Below, piece by piece: positions 53,026 through 61,628 of a stretch of 64,000 nt of DNA (position 1 is its first letter; each line of letters starts with the position of its first letter). The stretch covers positions 34,586 through 98,585 of the forward strand of contig JBGTSJ010000021.1 of the NCBI GenBank assembly GCA_041940305.1. Reading direction: 5' to 3'. Made by a program: the position numbers and the translations under genes. This stretch comes from JBGTSJ01 sp041940305. Lineage in GTDB: Bacteria > Planctomycetota > Planctomycetia > Planctomycetales > Planctomycetaceae. Under the pieces are notes generated by a model. It was not told the origin of the DNA and did not search any database. It saw only the letters and a list, made by a program, of their open reading frames with translations.

Positions 53026-54396
53026 ATGATGAAAGTCCGCTCGACGTCGCGTCGTCGTTTTCTGCAGAACGCTGCCGCCACCTCCGCCGCGGTGGTGCTT
53101 GCGCCCTGGGGGAGGTGGGCGGCCGGATACGAATCCCCCAATGAGCGGCCGGTGTTCGCGACCATCGGTTTGCGGAATCAGGGATGGGCCATCACCAGCA
53201 AGTCGTTCGGCTTCGCCGACTTCGCCGCACTGGCGGACGTGGATGCGAACGTGCTCGGTGAGAACGTCGGGAAAGTGGAGGCGAGCCAGGGGAAGAAGCC
53301 GGACGCCTACGCGGACTATCGGCACATCCTGGACCGCAGCGACGTCGATGCCGTGATGATCGCGACGCCGGACCACTGGCATACCAAGATCGCCGTGGAG
53401 GCGATGCTGGCCGGGAAGGACGTCTACTGTGAGAAGCCGCTGACGCTGACGATCGACGAGGGCAAGCTGATCGAGAAGGTCGTCTCGGAGACCGGGCGGG
53501 TCTTTCAGGTGGGGACGATGCAGCGGACGGAGTCTGAGCAGCGGTTCCTGCAGGCGGTCGCCCTCGTACGGCACGGCCGCATCGGCAAGGTGCAAAAGGT
53601 GACGTGCAGCATCGGCAGCGAGGAGTCATCGCCGGCGATTCCCGAAGCGGAGGTCCCCGAGGGATTGGACTGGGACTTCTGGCTTGGTCCCGCGGCGGCG
53701 GTCCCCTATCGGGCGCTGCCCCAACTGCGGGAGGGGTATGGCGGGGGAGTGCCGCTGTACAGCAACTGTCACTACTCGTTCCGCAACTGGCATGAATATT
53801 CCGGCGGCAAGCTGACGGACTGGGGCGCCCACCACGTGGACATCGCCTGCTGGGCGATCGGAGCGAGCGATACCGGGCCGAGCAAAGTGATTCCGGTGGA
53901 GTACACGCTGCCGGTGGAGTACCGGGACGGCTGGCCGGTGGTGCAGGACCAGTACAACGTGGCCACGCGGTTCACGATTCGCGCCGAGATGCCTGATGAC
54001 GTGGAGATGATCATCACCAGCGAGGGGGACAACGGCATTCTGTTCGAGGGGACCGAGGGGCGGTTCTTCGTCAATCGTGGAAAGATCACCGGCAAGCCGG
54101 TCGAAGACCTGGCGTCCAATCCGCTTCCTGAAGGTGCGATCGAGGACGTGTATGGCGGCCCGGTGAGCGCGAATCATACGGCGAACTTTATTGAGGGCAT
54201 GAAATCGCGCAAGCAGCCGATCTCCGACGTGTGGTCGCACAATCGGATGCTGGAGATCTGCCACCTCTCGAATATCGCCATGCGACTGGGGCGGGAGCTG
54301 GAATGGGATCCGGCCCGGCGCGAGATCGTCGGCGATGCCGAAGCGAGCGCCTTTGCGTCCCGCGAAAACCGCAAGGGGTTTGAGATCAACATGTAG
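53026..54396 (+). CDS. Tat-exported Gfo/Idh/MocA family oxidoreductase
   Basis: 456 aa from ATG 53026 (a second ATG follows immediately). The twin-arginine leader SRRRFLQNAAATSAAVVLAP indicates export in folded form, a common planctomycete variant of the family. The Rossmann core includes ATIGLRNQGWA, LADVDANVLGENVGK and VMIATPDHWHTKIAVEAMLA. CEKPLTLTIDEG holds the conserved Lys. The substrate domain includes DWGAHHVDIACWAIG and NHTANFIEGMKSRKQP, typical of the planctomycete exported branch. NAD(P) is probably bound before export. The sugar substrate is unknown. The pectate-lyase-like gene follows by 113 bp. Confidence 0.93.
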   Translation: MMKVRSTSRRRFLQNAAATSAAVVLAPWGRWAAGYESPNERPVFATIGLRNQGWAITSKSFGFADFAALADVDANVLGENVGKVEASQGKKPDAYADYRHILDRSDVDAVMIATPDHWHTKIAVEAMLAGKDVYCEKPLTLTIDEGKLIEKVVSETGRVFQVGTMQRTESEQRFLQAVALVRHGRIGKVQKVTCSIGSEESSPAIPEAEVPEGLDWDFWLGPAAAVPYRALPQLREGYGGGVPLYSNCHYSFRNWHEYSGGKLTDWGAHHVDIACWAIGASDTGPSKVIPVEYTLPVEYRDGWPVVQDQYNVATRFTIRAEMPDDVEMIITSEGDNGILFEGTEGRFFVNRGKITGKPVEDLASNPLPEGAIEDVYGGPVSANHTANFIEGMKSRKQPISDVWSHNRMLEICHLSNIAMRLGRELEWDPARREIVGDAEASAFASRENRKGFEINM

Positions 54397-54509
54397 CGGC
54401 GGGGCGAGGAGGGGGGGCTGCGAACGGTGAAGGCCGCTGCCGCCCGCTGGTCGCGCCGGATTCACCTGCCCGCGCCCCTCCGCGTCGACTGCCGCCGCCA
54501 GGAGCCGAC

Positions 54510-55961
54510 ATGAAATCGATCGGATGCCGCGTCTTGCTGCTTGTCGCGAGCTGTCTGCTCACGGTGCCTGCCGAGGCGGCCGATCCCACGCGGGCTGAGG
54601 CTGCTGCCGCACTCCGAAAGGCCGCCGGGTTCTTTCGTGAGAACTGCGCCAAACACGGCGGCTACGTGTGGCGGTACAGCCGCGATTTGAAGCTGAGCGA
54701 GGGTGAGGCCGAGACAGGACCCGACACGATCTGGGTGCAGCCCCCCGGCACGCCGGCGGTCGGGCTGGCGTATCTCGACGCGTGGGACGCGACCGGCGAT
54801 TCCTATTATCTGGAGGCGGCGACCGAAGTCGCGCACGCTTTGGTTCGCGGGCAACTGCAATCGGGAGGCTGGTACTACTCGATTCACTTCGATCCGGCCG
54901 AACGGACCAAATGGGGATACCGCGACAATCCGGAATGGAGACCGAGCCGCCGGGGGCGAAAGAACGACACGAATGTGACGGTCATCGATGACGACACAAC
55001 GCCCGCGGCGCTGCGGCTGCTGATGCGCGTCGACAGCGCGCTGGAGCAGCAGGACGACGCGATTCATGAAGGGGTGATGTTCGCCCTCGATGCGCTGCTG
55101 ATCGGCCAGTATCCGAACGGCGCGTGGACGCACAATTGGGACGTGTATCCGGCCGGGCATTCGACGGATGAGTTTCCCGTGCTGAGAGCGAGCTATCCGC
55201 GGGAGTGGTCGCGGAAGTGGCTGAACGACTGGCCGGGGCGGTATTACACCAACGACAACATCTCCGGCAGCATGCTGGTCACCATGCTGCGGGCCTACGA
55301 GACGTACGGTGACGAGCGGTACCTTGAGTCGGCGCAGCGGACGGGGGAGTTCTTTTTGCTGGCGCAGCTGCCGGAACCCCAGCCGGCGTGGGCGCAGCAG
55401 TATGACGTGTCGATGCATCCCTGCTGGGACCGGAAGTTCGAGCCTCCGGCGATCAGCGGGCTGGAGTCGCAGTACGTGATCGACGCCATGCTGGAACTGT
55501 ACCGGACGACTGGAGATGAGCGGCTGCTGGAGTCCGTCGAGCGGGCGATTGCCTATCTGCAGACCTGCCGTCTCTCCAACGGCCGCCTGCCCCGGTTCTA
55601 CGAACTCCGCACCAATCGCCCGCTCTATTTCAACAGCAGTTACGAACTGACGTATGACCCTGCCGATGCCCCGGACCACTACGGATTCGAACACGATTCC
55701 CACCTCGACGAATTCGCGGCCGAGTGTGAGCGGCTGCGGAGGGAAGGGCCGTCTCCGCAGACGGCCGGAGTGGGACGGAGCGAAGCAGCCGCAGAGGCGC
55801 GGCGCGTCATCGATGCGATGGACGGTCGCGGGGCCTGGATCGATGCGCGCGGCATGAGAGGGTTCAAGAAGGCGTCACAGGAAGGGGTCTACCAGTCGGA
55901 GACGTTTATCGCGAACGTGGAGACGCTGTGTCGGTTCCTGCAGGTGACAGCCGCGCAGTAG
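54510..55961 (+). CDS. Secreted pectate-lyase-like protein (alpha/alpha barrel)
   Basis: 483 aa with a signal peptide (VLLLVASCLLTVPAEAAD). The body consists of alternating helices of an alpha/alpha toroid: AVGLAYLDAWDATGDSYYLE, ALVRGQLQSGGWYYSIHF, TPAALRLLMRVDSAL, LVTMLRAYETYGDERYLESA, and AWAQQYDVSMHPCWDRKFEPPAISG. The G-G-W and W-A-Q-Q-Y-D ... R-K-F-E-P-P elements match planctomycete proteins assigned to the pectic acid lyase (PL10-type) family. The catalytic Arg cannot be fixed by eye. Planctomycete copies may act on other polyuronates. Confidence 0.78.
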   Translation: MKSIGCRVLLLVASCLLTVPAEAADPTRAEAAAALRKAAGFFRENCAKHGGYVWRYSRDLKLSEGEAETGPDTIWVQPPGTPAVGLAYLDAWDATGDSYYLEAATEVAHALVRGQLQSGGWYYSIHFDPAERTKWGYRDNPEWRPSRRGRKNDTNVTVIDDDTTPAALRLLMRVDSALEQQDDAIHEGVMFALDALLIGQYPNGAWTHNWDVYPAGHSTDEFPVLRASYPREWSRKWLNDWPGRYYTNDNISGSMLVTMLRAYETYGDERYLESAQRTGEFFLLAQLPEPQPAWAQQYDVSMHPCWDRKFEPPAISGLESQYVIDAMLELYRTTGDERLLESVERAIAYLQTCRLSNGRLPRFYELRTNRPLYFNSSYELTYDPADAPDHYGFEHDSHLDEFAAECERLRREGPSPQTAGVGRSEAAAEARRVIDAMDGRGAWIDARGMRGFKKASQEGVYQSETFIANVETLCRFLQVTAAQ

Positions 55962-55993
55962 AATGGGGTGTTGCCTTTGTAGCGAGTTGACCG

Positions 55994-56797
55994 ATGCCCA
56001 GTCCCTTTCCCGGCATGGACCCCTAGCTGGAACAGCATTGGGGAGACGTGCATACCAGCATTGTGATGTACGCGTCCGATCTGTTGCAGCCGCAGTTACC
56101 GCGGCATGTCCGGGCGCGAGTGAAAGAATGGGAGCCGAACATTGAGCCGACGAGCGGCCATTCGATCGTACCCAGCGTTGAGATTGTGGGAGGTCGGAGT
56201 TTACGCCTTCAGCGAGAATCGAAAGTCGGGGCGGCAGAGTTGATCGAAGCGGAAGCGGTGATGATCGCCGAACTTGACGAGCGATGCACCGAGCGGTGCA
56301 TCGAGATTCGGGACTACAGCACGGGGGGCAAGCTGATCACGGTGGTCGAGGTGCTGAGTCTCTCGAACAAGCGTGATCCGCTCAGCCGCAAGCTCTACCT
56401 CAAGACGCGGGACGAACTTGACGCAGCAGGAGTGCACCTCGTCGAGATCGATCTGCTCCGCTCCGGACCCCATCTGGACCGGACGCCACGCAACGATCAT
56501 GCCGAGGTGGCTCGTTCTCCCTACCTGGTGACGGTGACGCGGCACAACCTCGACGATGGATCGCGGCATATCGGGATGTACGGCGCACCGCTGCGTCAGC
56601 GGCTGCCCGTGGTGTCGATTCCGCTGCGGCCCACGGATGAGGACGTGCTGCTGGATGTGCAGGCGGTGCTGAACGACGCCTACGAGCGGGGTGGCTACGA
56701 CATTCTGGACTACTCGCAGCCGTCGGTGCCGCCGCTGTCCCGGGACGAGGCGGAGTGGGCCGCCGTCGTGGTGGCGGACCGGGTTCGGGGCGAATGA
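55994..56797 (+). pseudogene. DUF4058 family gene with in-frame amber codon at residue 11
   Basis: The reading frame starts at ATG 55994 with MPSPFPGMDP, the conserved DUF4058 N-terminus. Codon 11 is TAG (56024-56026) where the family has Tyr. The same frame then runs on uninterrupted to 56797, continuing LEQHWGDVHTSIVMYASDLL and later LDVQAVLNDAYERGGYDILD. Full length would be 267 aa, normal for the family. One substitution (TAC or TAT to TAG) explains it. A shortened protein could start at GTG 56048 but would lose the conserved N-terminus. Pseudogene, assembly error or readthrough are all possible; the rest is well preserved. The function of DUF4058 is unknown. Confidence 0.82.
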
Positions 56798-56949
56798 CCG
56801 GCGTGGGGCGGCCGTATGGGCGTTTCCTGCCGACTGCCCCCTGTGATTCTCAGGCCCGACGATTTTGGTCGGCAGCCCGTGCAACGGCGCTGAATTCACT
56901 ATACTGGGTGCGGAATCGACCGATTGTTTCGAGCCTGGAAGCAGGACTT

Positions 56950-58296
56950 ATGCCGACTGCCACCGCCCCCGCCACCGGATTCTCCCGGGAGGTGTGGGAA
57001 TCTTTTGTTGATCAGCGAAACGAGCCGGAGTGGCTCGTCGCGCGCCGCCGGGATGCGTTTGACGCCTATGAGGCGAAACTGGGGGAGGAACTCGATCCGG
57101 AGGAGTTCAAGCGGGTCGACCTGCGGACGTTCCGGCCGGATCAGTATGGTCTGGCCGACGGCAGCGCGCCGAAGTCCGGTGGGGACGCCACGGATACAGC
57201 GGCGTTTGAGACGCTGATGGAGGGGCGGGCCGAGTTCGGCGGGGCGGTGATTCATGTCGACGGGCGGTGCGTCCGGTCCTCGTTGAGCGATGATCTGGCC
57301 AGCAAGGGAGTACTGTTCGGCGATCTGTCGGAGTTGCTCGTTCAGCATCGGGACGTGCTGGAGCCGCATTTTCTGAATCGGGCGGTGGAGCCGGATGCCG
57401 ACCGGTTTGCGGCGTGGCATGCGGCGTTCTGGACGGGGGGGACGGTGCTGTATGTGCCGCGGAATGTCGAGGTGAATATCCCGCTCTACAGTCTCATTGG
57501 TCTGGCCACCGGCGGCGCGGCGGATTTCAGCCATACGCTGGTGATCCTAGAGGACGGCGCATCGGCGACGCTGTTGGAGGAGACGAACTCGGCGGATCCG
57601 GAGGCGGATGGGCTGCACGTGGGGGCGGTCGAACTGATCGTCGGCGCGGGCGCCCGACTGCGGTATGTACAGTTGCAGAACTGGAACCGGAAGGTGCGTC
57701 ACTTCGCGCGGCAGGTCGGCCGCGTCGGCCGCGACGGGATGTTGCAGTGGACGGTCGGCGCCCTGGGGGCAAAGACGGCGCACATTCACCAGCACGTGCA
57801 TCTCGACGGTCCCGGCGCCGACGCCCAGGTGAATGGCGTGACGTTCGCCGTCGAGCGGCAGTTGCTGTCGTTTTATACGCAGCAGTCGCACCACGCCCCG
57901 AATACGCATTCGGACCTGCTGTACAAGGAGGTCTGCCGGGACAAGTCGCGGCTGGTGTGGCGGGGGATGATCCGCGTCGACAAGGCGGCCCAGAAGACCG
58001 ACGGTTATCAGAGGAATGACGCGCTGATGCTGAGCGCCGATGCGCGGGCCGACGCGATACCGGGCCTGGAGATCGAGGCGGACGACGTCCGCTGCACGCA
58101 CGGGGCGACCGCCGGCCGCGTGGATGACGAACAGGTGTTCTACGCCATGTGCCGCGGGCTGACGCGGTACGAGGCGATGCACGTGATCGTCGAAGGGTTC
58201 TTCGCGGAGGTCTACGACCGGATCCCCGTCGAACTGGTGCGCGAGACCATGAGCCAGGCGGTGGAGCGCAAGCTCGGGATCGGCGACTCGAGGTAG
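56950..58296 (+). CDS. sufD: SufD-type Fe-S cluster assembly protein
   Basis: 448 aa from ATG 56950; an upstream open extension reads into the DUF4058 gene and is rejected. The SufB/SufD beta-helix core is clear: GVLFGDLSELLVQHRDVLEP, FWTGGTVLYVPRNVEVNIPL, FSHTLVILEDGASATLLEET, then NTHSDLLYKEVCRDKSRLVW and the C-terminal CTHGATAGRVDDEQVFYAM. The CTHGAT motif holds the conserved C-x-H-G. The length suits SufD rather than SufB, and the N-terminal helix bundle (EWLVARRRDAFDAYEAKLGE) matches the family. In other bacteria it acts in the SufBCD scaffold. No sufB or sufC lies in the window. Confidence 0.9.
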   Translation: MPTATAPATGFSREVWESFVDQRNEPEWLVARRRDAFDAYEAKLGEELDPEEFKRVDLRTFRPDQYGLADGSAPKSGGDATDTAAFETLMEGRAEFGGAVIHVDGRCVRSSLSDDLASKGVLFGDLSELLVQHRDVLEPHFLNRAVEPDADRFAAWHAAFWTGGTVLYVPRNVEVNIPLYSLIGLATGGAADFSHTLVILEDGASATLLEETNSADPEADGLHVGAVELIVGAGARLRYVQLQNWNRKVRHFARQVGRVGRDGMLQWTVGALGAKTAHIHQHVHLDGPGADAQVNGVTFAVERQLLSFYTQQSHHAPNTHSDLLYKEVCRDKSRLVWRGMIRVDKAAQKTDGYQRNDALMLSADARADAIPGLEIEADDVRCTHGATAGRVDDEQVFYAMCRGLTRYEAMHVIVEGFFAEVYDRIPVELVRETMSQAVERKLGIGDSR

Positions 58297-58322
58297 TTTC
58301 GATACTTGAAATGGTGAAGTAT

Positions 58323-58402
58323 GGGAGGGGGACGCTCCTGCGGAGCCGGTCGTGTGAACGCTTGCCCTGACGGAGTCGGCTCGGCAGGAGCCTCGCCCTC
58401 CC
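58323..58402. repeat. Large imperfect inverted repeat (MITE- or REP-like)
   Basis: The 26-nt arm at 58323-58348 begins GGGAGGGGGACGCTCCTGCG. Its inverted partner at 58377-58402 ends in GAGCCTCGCCCTCCC. The two arms match at all but three positions. The 28-nt centre is not repeated. The element fills most of the gap between sufD and the phosphatidylserine decarboxylase gene and could form a long hairpin in RNA. Confidence 0.65.
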
Positions 58403-58460
58403 GGTTTTGAGACCGCCCGTAGCAAGTCGTTCCGTCAGCAGCACTCAACAGTCGACCATT

Positions 58461-58466
58461 GAGGAG
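58461..58466 (+). promoter_or_regulatory. Ribosome-binding site deciding the psd start
   Basis: GAGGAG lies 7 nt before TTG 58474, favouring that codon over TTG 58459, which overlaps this site, and over ATG 58564, which has no comparable site and would remove 30 residues. Confidence 0.5.
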
Positions 58467-58473
58467 CGTCCGC

Positions 58474-59556
58474 TTGCGACACCGGAAAGCCGGGAAACCG
58501 ATCGTCGTCTCGGAGCAGGATTCGGCGCAGCTCCCGTGCATTCAGCCGGGCGGCGGCGTGGTGATGCGTCTGGAGCTGGCGTGGGGGCATGTCCGCCGCT
58601 GGTGGCTGTGGACGTTCCGCCGGGGCTATGTCCGGCGAATGGAGCGGCTGCGGAAGGGGGACCATAACCAGTGTCCGCATCCGGTGCTCGATCCGCGCGA
58701 CCTGAAATTCTACCGGAACCGCCGGGGCTATTACTGGGAGCGGAAGGACGATCCATTCGCCTGGCGCGAAAGCCTGCCGTTTGCACGGGCCGGGCTGGCG
58801 GAACTGCTGGTGTTCTCGGTGTTGCTGTTCGGCCTGGCGGCGGTCGTTGTCGGCGTTGGGCTTGCCTATGAGGTCACCGGCTGGTGGGCGGGCGGGTTCG
58901 CCTTCTTCGCCTCCCTGTTGACGGTGCTCGGGCTGTTGGTCGTCTGGTTCTTTCGCAATCCACGGCGCCGGATCCCCACCGCCGCCGGCAGCGTCGTCTC
59001 GCCGGCCGACGGACTGATCGTCGAGATCGAGGAACTCGACCACGACGAATGGATCGGCGGCCCGGCCATCAAGGTGGGCATCTTCCTGTCGATCTTCAAC
59101 GTGCATATCAACCGCGTCCCGGTGGCCTGCCGCGTGAAGCAGTTGCGATACACGCCCGGCAAGTTTCTGAACGCGCTGCGGCCGGAATCCGCCAGGGAGA
59201 ACGAGCAACTGGCGATCTACGTCGAAGAAACCGGCCCTGTCGGGAGGCGCATGATCGTCCGCCAGATCACCGGCGCGATCGCCCGCAGGATCGTCTGCTG
59301 GCTCAAGCCCGGAGATCAGCTCGCCATCGGCGAACAACTCGGCATGATCAAACTCGGCTCCCGGACCGAGTTGGTCCTCCCCAAGGCGGGATTCGAAACG
59401 GCGGTCTCTCTCAAACAGAAGGTCCGGGCGGGGAGCACCCTGATCGGGCGATACAGCACACAGACGGCCGAGAGACCGGAGCCGGAGACATCTGCGACAG
59501 AGGTTCAGCCGGTCTCCCAGCCCGCGACGGCGGCGGAGTCGTCCCAGCCGCAATAG
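58474..59556 (+). CDS. psd: Phosphatidylserine decarboxylase proenzyme
   Basis: About 360 aa. It converts phosphatidylserine to phosphatidylethanolamine at the cytoplasmic membrane after self-cleavage to a pyruvoyl enzyme. Two adjacent membrane helices (ELLVFSVLLFGLAAVVVGVG and GFAFFASLLTVLGLLVVWFF, about residues 108-160) precede the catalytic domain: TAAGSVVSPADGLIVEIEE, IFLSIFNVHINRVPV, then the cleavage motif G-S-R in LGMIKLGSRTELVLP. The G-S-R form is that of the short PSD-A/archaeal-type enzymes rather than the L-G-S-T form. The Ser becomes the pyruvoyl group. A Pro/Glu-rich tail of about 30 residues follows. Confidence 0.9.
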   Translation: MRHRKAGKPIVVSEQDSAQLPCIQPGGGVVMRLELAWGHVRRWWLWTFRRGYVRRMERLRKGDHNQCPHPVLDPRDLKFYRNRRGYYWERKDDPFAWRESLPFARAGLAELLVFSVLLFGLAAVVVGVGLAYEVTGWWAGGFAFFASLLTVLGLLVVWFFRNPRRRIPTAAGSVVSPADGLIVEIEELDHDEWIGGPAIKVGIFLSIFNVHINRVPVACRVKQLRYTPGKFLNALRPESARENEQLAIYVEETGPVGRRMIVRQITGAIARRIVCWLKPGDQLAIGEQLGMIKLGSRTELVLPKAGFETAVSLKQKVRAGSTLIGRYSTQTAERPEPETSATEVQPVSQPATAAESSQPQ

Positions 59557-59717
59557 TCGCGCACCCGGGACCTTCCGTCAGCTTCGGCGGAATCGCGTAC
59601 CGGTGGCTGAGAGACCCAACGATCCCGCGTCGGCGTGCGTACATCGGAATGGATCAGGCCCCTGCATTCGTCATGCATCCCGATTGCATCGACCATCGCT
59701 CGTCCGTTACGCGGCCC

Positions 59718-60632
59718 ATGCCGCGATCCCGTCGCGTCGGCGGGTACACGGTGCTGGAAGTGCTCGTCGTGATGATCGTCGTCGGGATCGCGCTGGCACT
59801 GCTGCTGCCGGCGATGCTGGACGCGCGGGAAAGCGCCCGGCGCGTGCAGTGCCAGAACAATCTCAAGCAGATCGCGCTGGCGCTGCACAACTATCACGAC
59901 ATGCATTCGGTGTTTCCACCGGGCTACATCGCGCGGGACGTCAGGCCGCAAGATTCGGCGCGACTCGAGTCCGGCCCGGGATACGCATGGGGCGCGCTGC
60001 TGCTGCCGTTCGTCGATCAGCAGGCGCTGTTTCAGACCATCGATTTCTCCGTCGATCCGCTGGTCAATACGACCGCTGCCGCAACTGCGATTCTGCCCTA
60101 TCGCTGCGCCTCGGCCACCGACGACTCCACCAGCTATGTTGCTTGCTTCGGGTGGGGAAGCCTGACAGAATCACCGGGTCAGCCTGCCGGCCCGGGTGTG
60201 TTTTATCGGAATAGCAGGGTTCCGCAGTTCGACATCCGCGACGGGACTTCATCCACGATCCTGGTGGGAGAACGACATAGCCTGCACGATTTCGTTCCAG
60301 GATCGCCCGCCGTTCCCGCGGACGCAACCTGGCTGGCGATGCCGGCTCTGGCCTTCCGCTCGGCGGGAATTGACGCCGTTCGCGGCGCCGTCGAAGGGCC
60401 GGCGTCGTATGTGCTCGGTACGGTCGGACAGGACGAACCGTTCGCTGTCCATGCGGTGCACTGTCGCAGCAATCACGTGGCGGCGTTCTCCAGCCGTCAT
60501 CCGGGAGGCGCCAATTTCGCGTTCTGTGATGGCTCGGTCGTCTTCGTCTCCAGCAGCATCGACTATGAGCTCTACCGATTGCTGGGGCAGCGAAACGACC
60601 GGGAGTTCGCCGAGGCACCAAGGCCCAAGTGA
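59718..60632 (+). CDS. DUF1559 prepilin-like protein (H-X9-DG)
   Basis: 304 aa. The N-terminus is a type IV prepilin-like leader: basic MPRSRRVGG, then Y-T-V-L-E (E at mature position 5) and a hydrophobic helix. The DUF1559 region follows (ESARRVQCQNNLKQIALALH, then YHDMHSVFPPGY). The C-terminus has the family mark HPGGANFAFCDGSV (H, nine residues, D-G). Planctomycete genomes carry many such pseudopilin-like proteins, with no settled function. In-frame ATGs at 59649 and 59673 would give an unusually long leader. The next gene starts 3 bp after the stop. Confidence 0.9.
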   Translation: MPRSRRVGGYTVLEVLVVMIVVGIALALLLPAMLDARESARRVQCQNNLKQIALALHNYHDMHSVFPPGYIARDVRPQDSARLESGPGYAWGALLLPFVDQQALFQTIDFSVDPLVNTTAAATAILPYRCASATDDSTSYVACFGWGSLTESPGQPAGPGVFYRNSRVPQFDIRDGTSSTILVGERHSLHDFVPGSPAVPADATWLAMPALAFRSAGIDAVRGAVEGPASYVLGTVGQDEPFAVHAVHCRSNHVAAFSSRHPGGANFAFCDGSVVFVSSSIDYELYRLLGQRNDREFAEAPRPK

Positions 60633-60635
60633 CCG

Positions 60636-61625
60636 ATGAATCGCCCGTCAGCGGTCTCCACGCGGCAGTCCGAGTCCACGGCCGCCATCGCCGCGAAGAT
60701 GCAGGAACTCGGGATCGAGCTGGATCCCGATCTTCCCTACCGGCTGGAGACGATGTTCCCGCGGCTGGAAGGGTGGGGCGCCAAGGGAGAACTGAAGCGC
60801 AAGGGCAAGGTGATCCGGAACGCCGAGCCGCACATCGCGGAGATGCTCCGTCCGGGAGAAGAGATTCTCTACATCGCCAAGGGGATCCAGTACTCGCTCG
60901 CTGAGCAGTACTTCATGGGCATCTGGGCGATGACGATCAATCAAACGGTCTTCGTCCTCACGAACGTGCGGCTGCTGATGATCCGCACGAACTCCAGCGG
61001 GAAGCCGAAGCGGACCGACTGGATGATCTACTACAGCCAGATTGAGACGCTGAAGGGCAACTGGGTCGGAATGCTCTCGCTCAAGCTGCGCGACGGGAAG
61101 AGCCTGCAGTTCTCCGGCTTTTCGAAGATCGACCGACAGACGATGCCGCAAGTGTTCGAGGACGCCCTGGCGGAATACCGGACCCGCAATTTCGATCCGC
61201 GCGTGACGCAGTCGATGGAGAACCTGTGCGGCTTCTGCCATACGCGCGTGCCGAAGGATGAGTACGAATGTCGCCGCTGCGGCGCGACGTTCTGGCGGCC
61301 CATGCCCGTGGCCATCCGCACGGTGTTCATCCCTTCGTGGGGAGACATCTGCCTCAAGCACTACGCCGTGGCGGCCGCTGAACTGTTCGGCTACGCGGTG
61401 ACCTGGATCGTGATCATCGCGATCTTCGTTGCGGCGTTCAGGGAGGGCGATCCGCTGGGCCTGCTGGGGGCTCTGGTGTTTGGGTTCATCATGCTCGCCT
61501 TCTTTCACGGCATGGACGCGATCATCACGTACTTCGTGGCGAAGAAGGGGCTCCACCCCAGGACTGAGCCCACCCGGGAGCCGGACGAGCCGGTCGAAGC
61601 TGCCCCGGCGTCCCGGACGATCTGA
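60636..61625 (+). CDS. PH-like, zinc-ribbon and two-helix membrane protein
   Basis: 329 aa. A PH-like (YdbT/bPH-type) region spans about residues 70-180 (GEEILYIAKGIQYSLAEQYF, TVFVLTNVRLLMIRT, DWMIYYSQIETLKG). A zinc ribbon follows (C-x-x-C in NLCGFCHTRV and CRRCGATFW, about 195-225). Two hydrophobic helices come next (AAELFGYAVTWIVIIAIFVA and LLGALVFGFIMLAFFHGMDA, about 250-305). The C-terminus is charged. The combination suggests a membrane-associated sensor or adaptor facing the cytoplasm. I know no named family. It is coupled to the DUF1559 gene by a 3 bp gap. Confidence 0.72.
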   Translation: MNRPSAVSTRQSESTAAIAAKMQELGIELDPDLPYRLETMFPRLEGWGAKGELKRKGKVIRNAEPHIAEMLRPGEEILYIAKGIQYSLAEQYFMGIWAMTINQTVFVLTNVRLLMIRTNSSGKPKRTDWMIYYSQIETLKGNWVGMLSLKLRDGKSLQFSGFSKIDRQTMPQVFEDALAEYRTRNFDPRVTQSMENLCGFCHTRVPKDEYECRRCGATFWRPMPVAIRTVFIPSWGDICLKHYAVAAAELFGYAVTWIVIIAIFVAAFREGDPLGLLGALVFGFIMLAFFHGMDAIITYFVAKKGLHPRTEPTREPDEPVEAAPASRTI

Positions 61626-61628
61626 CCG

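Noticed and set aside
56755..56949. Upstream extension of sufD reaching into the DUF4058 gene
   Set aside because: The extension has no family similarity, and ATG 56950 starts where SufD homology begins.
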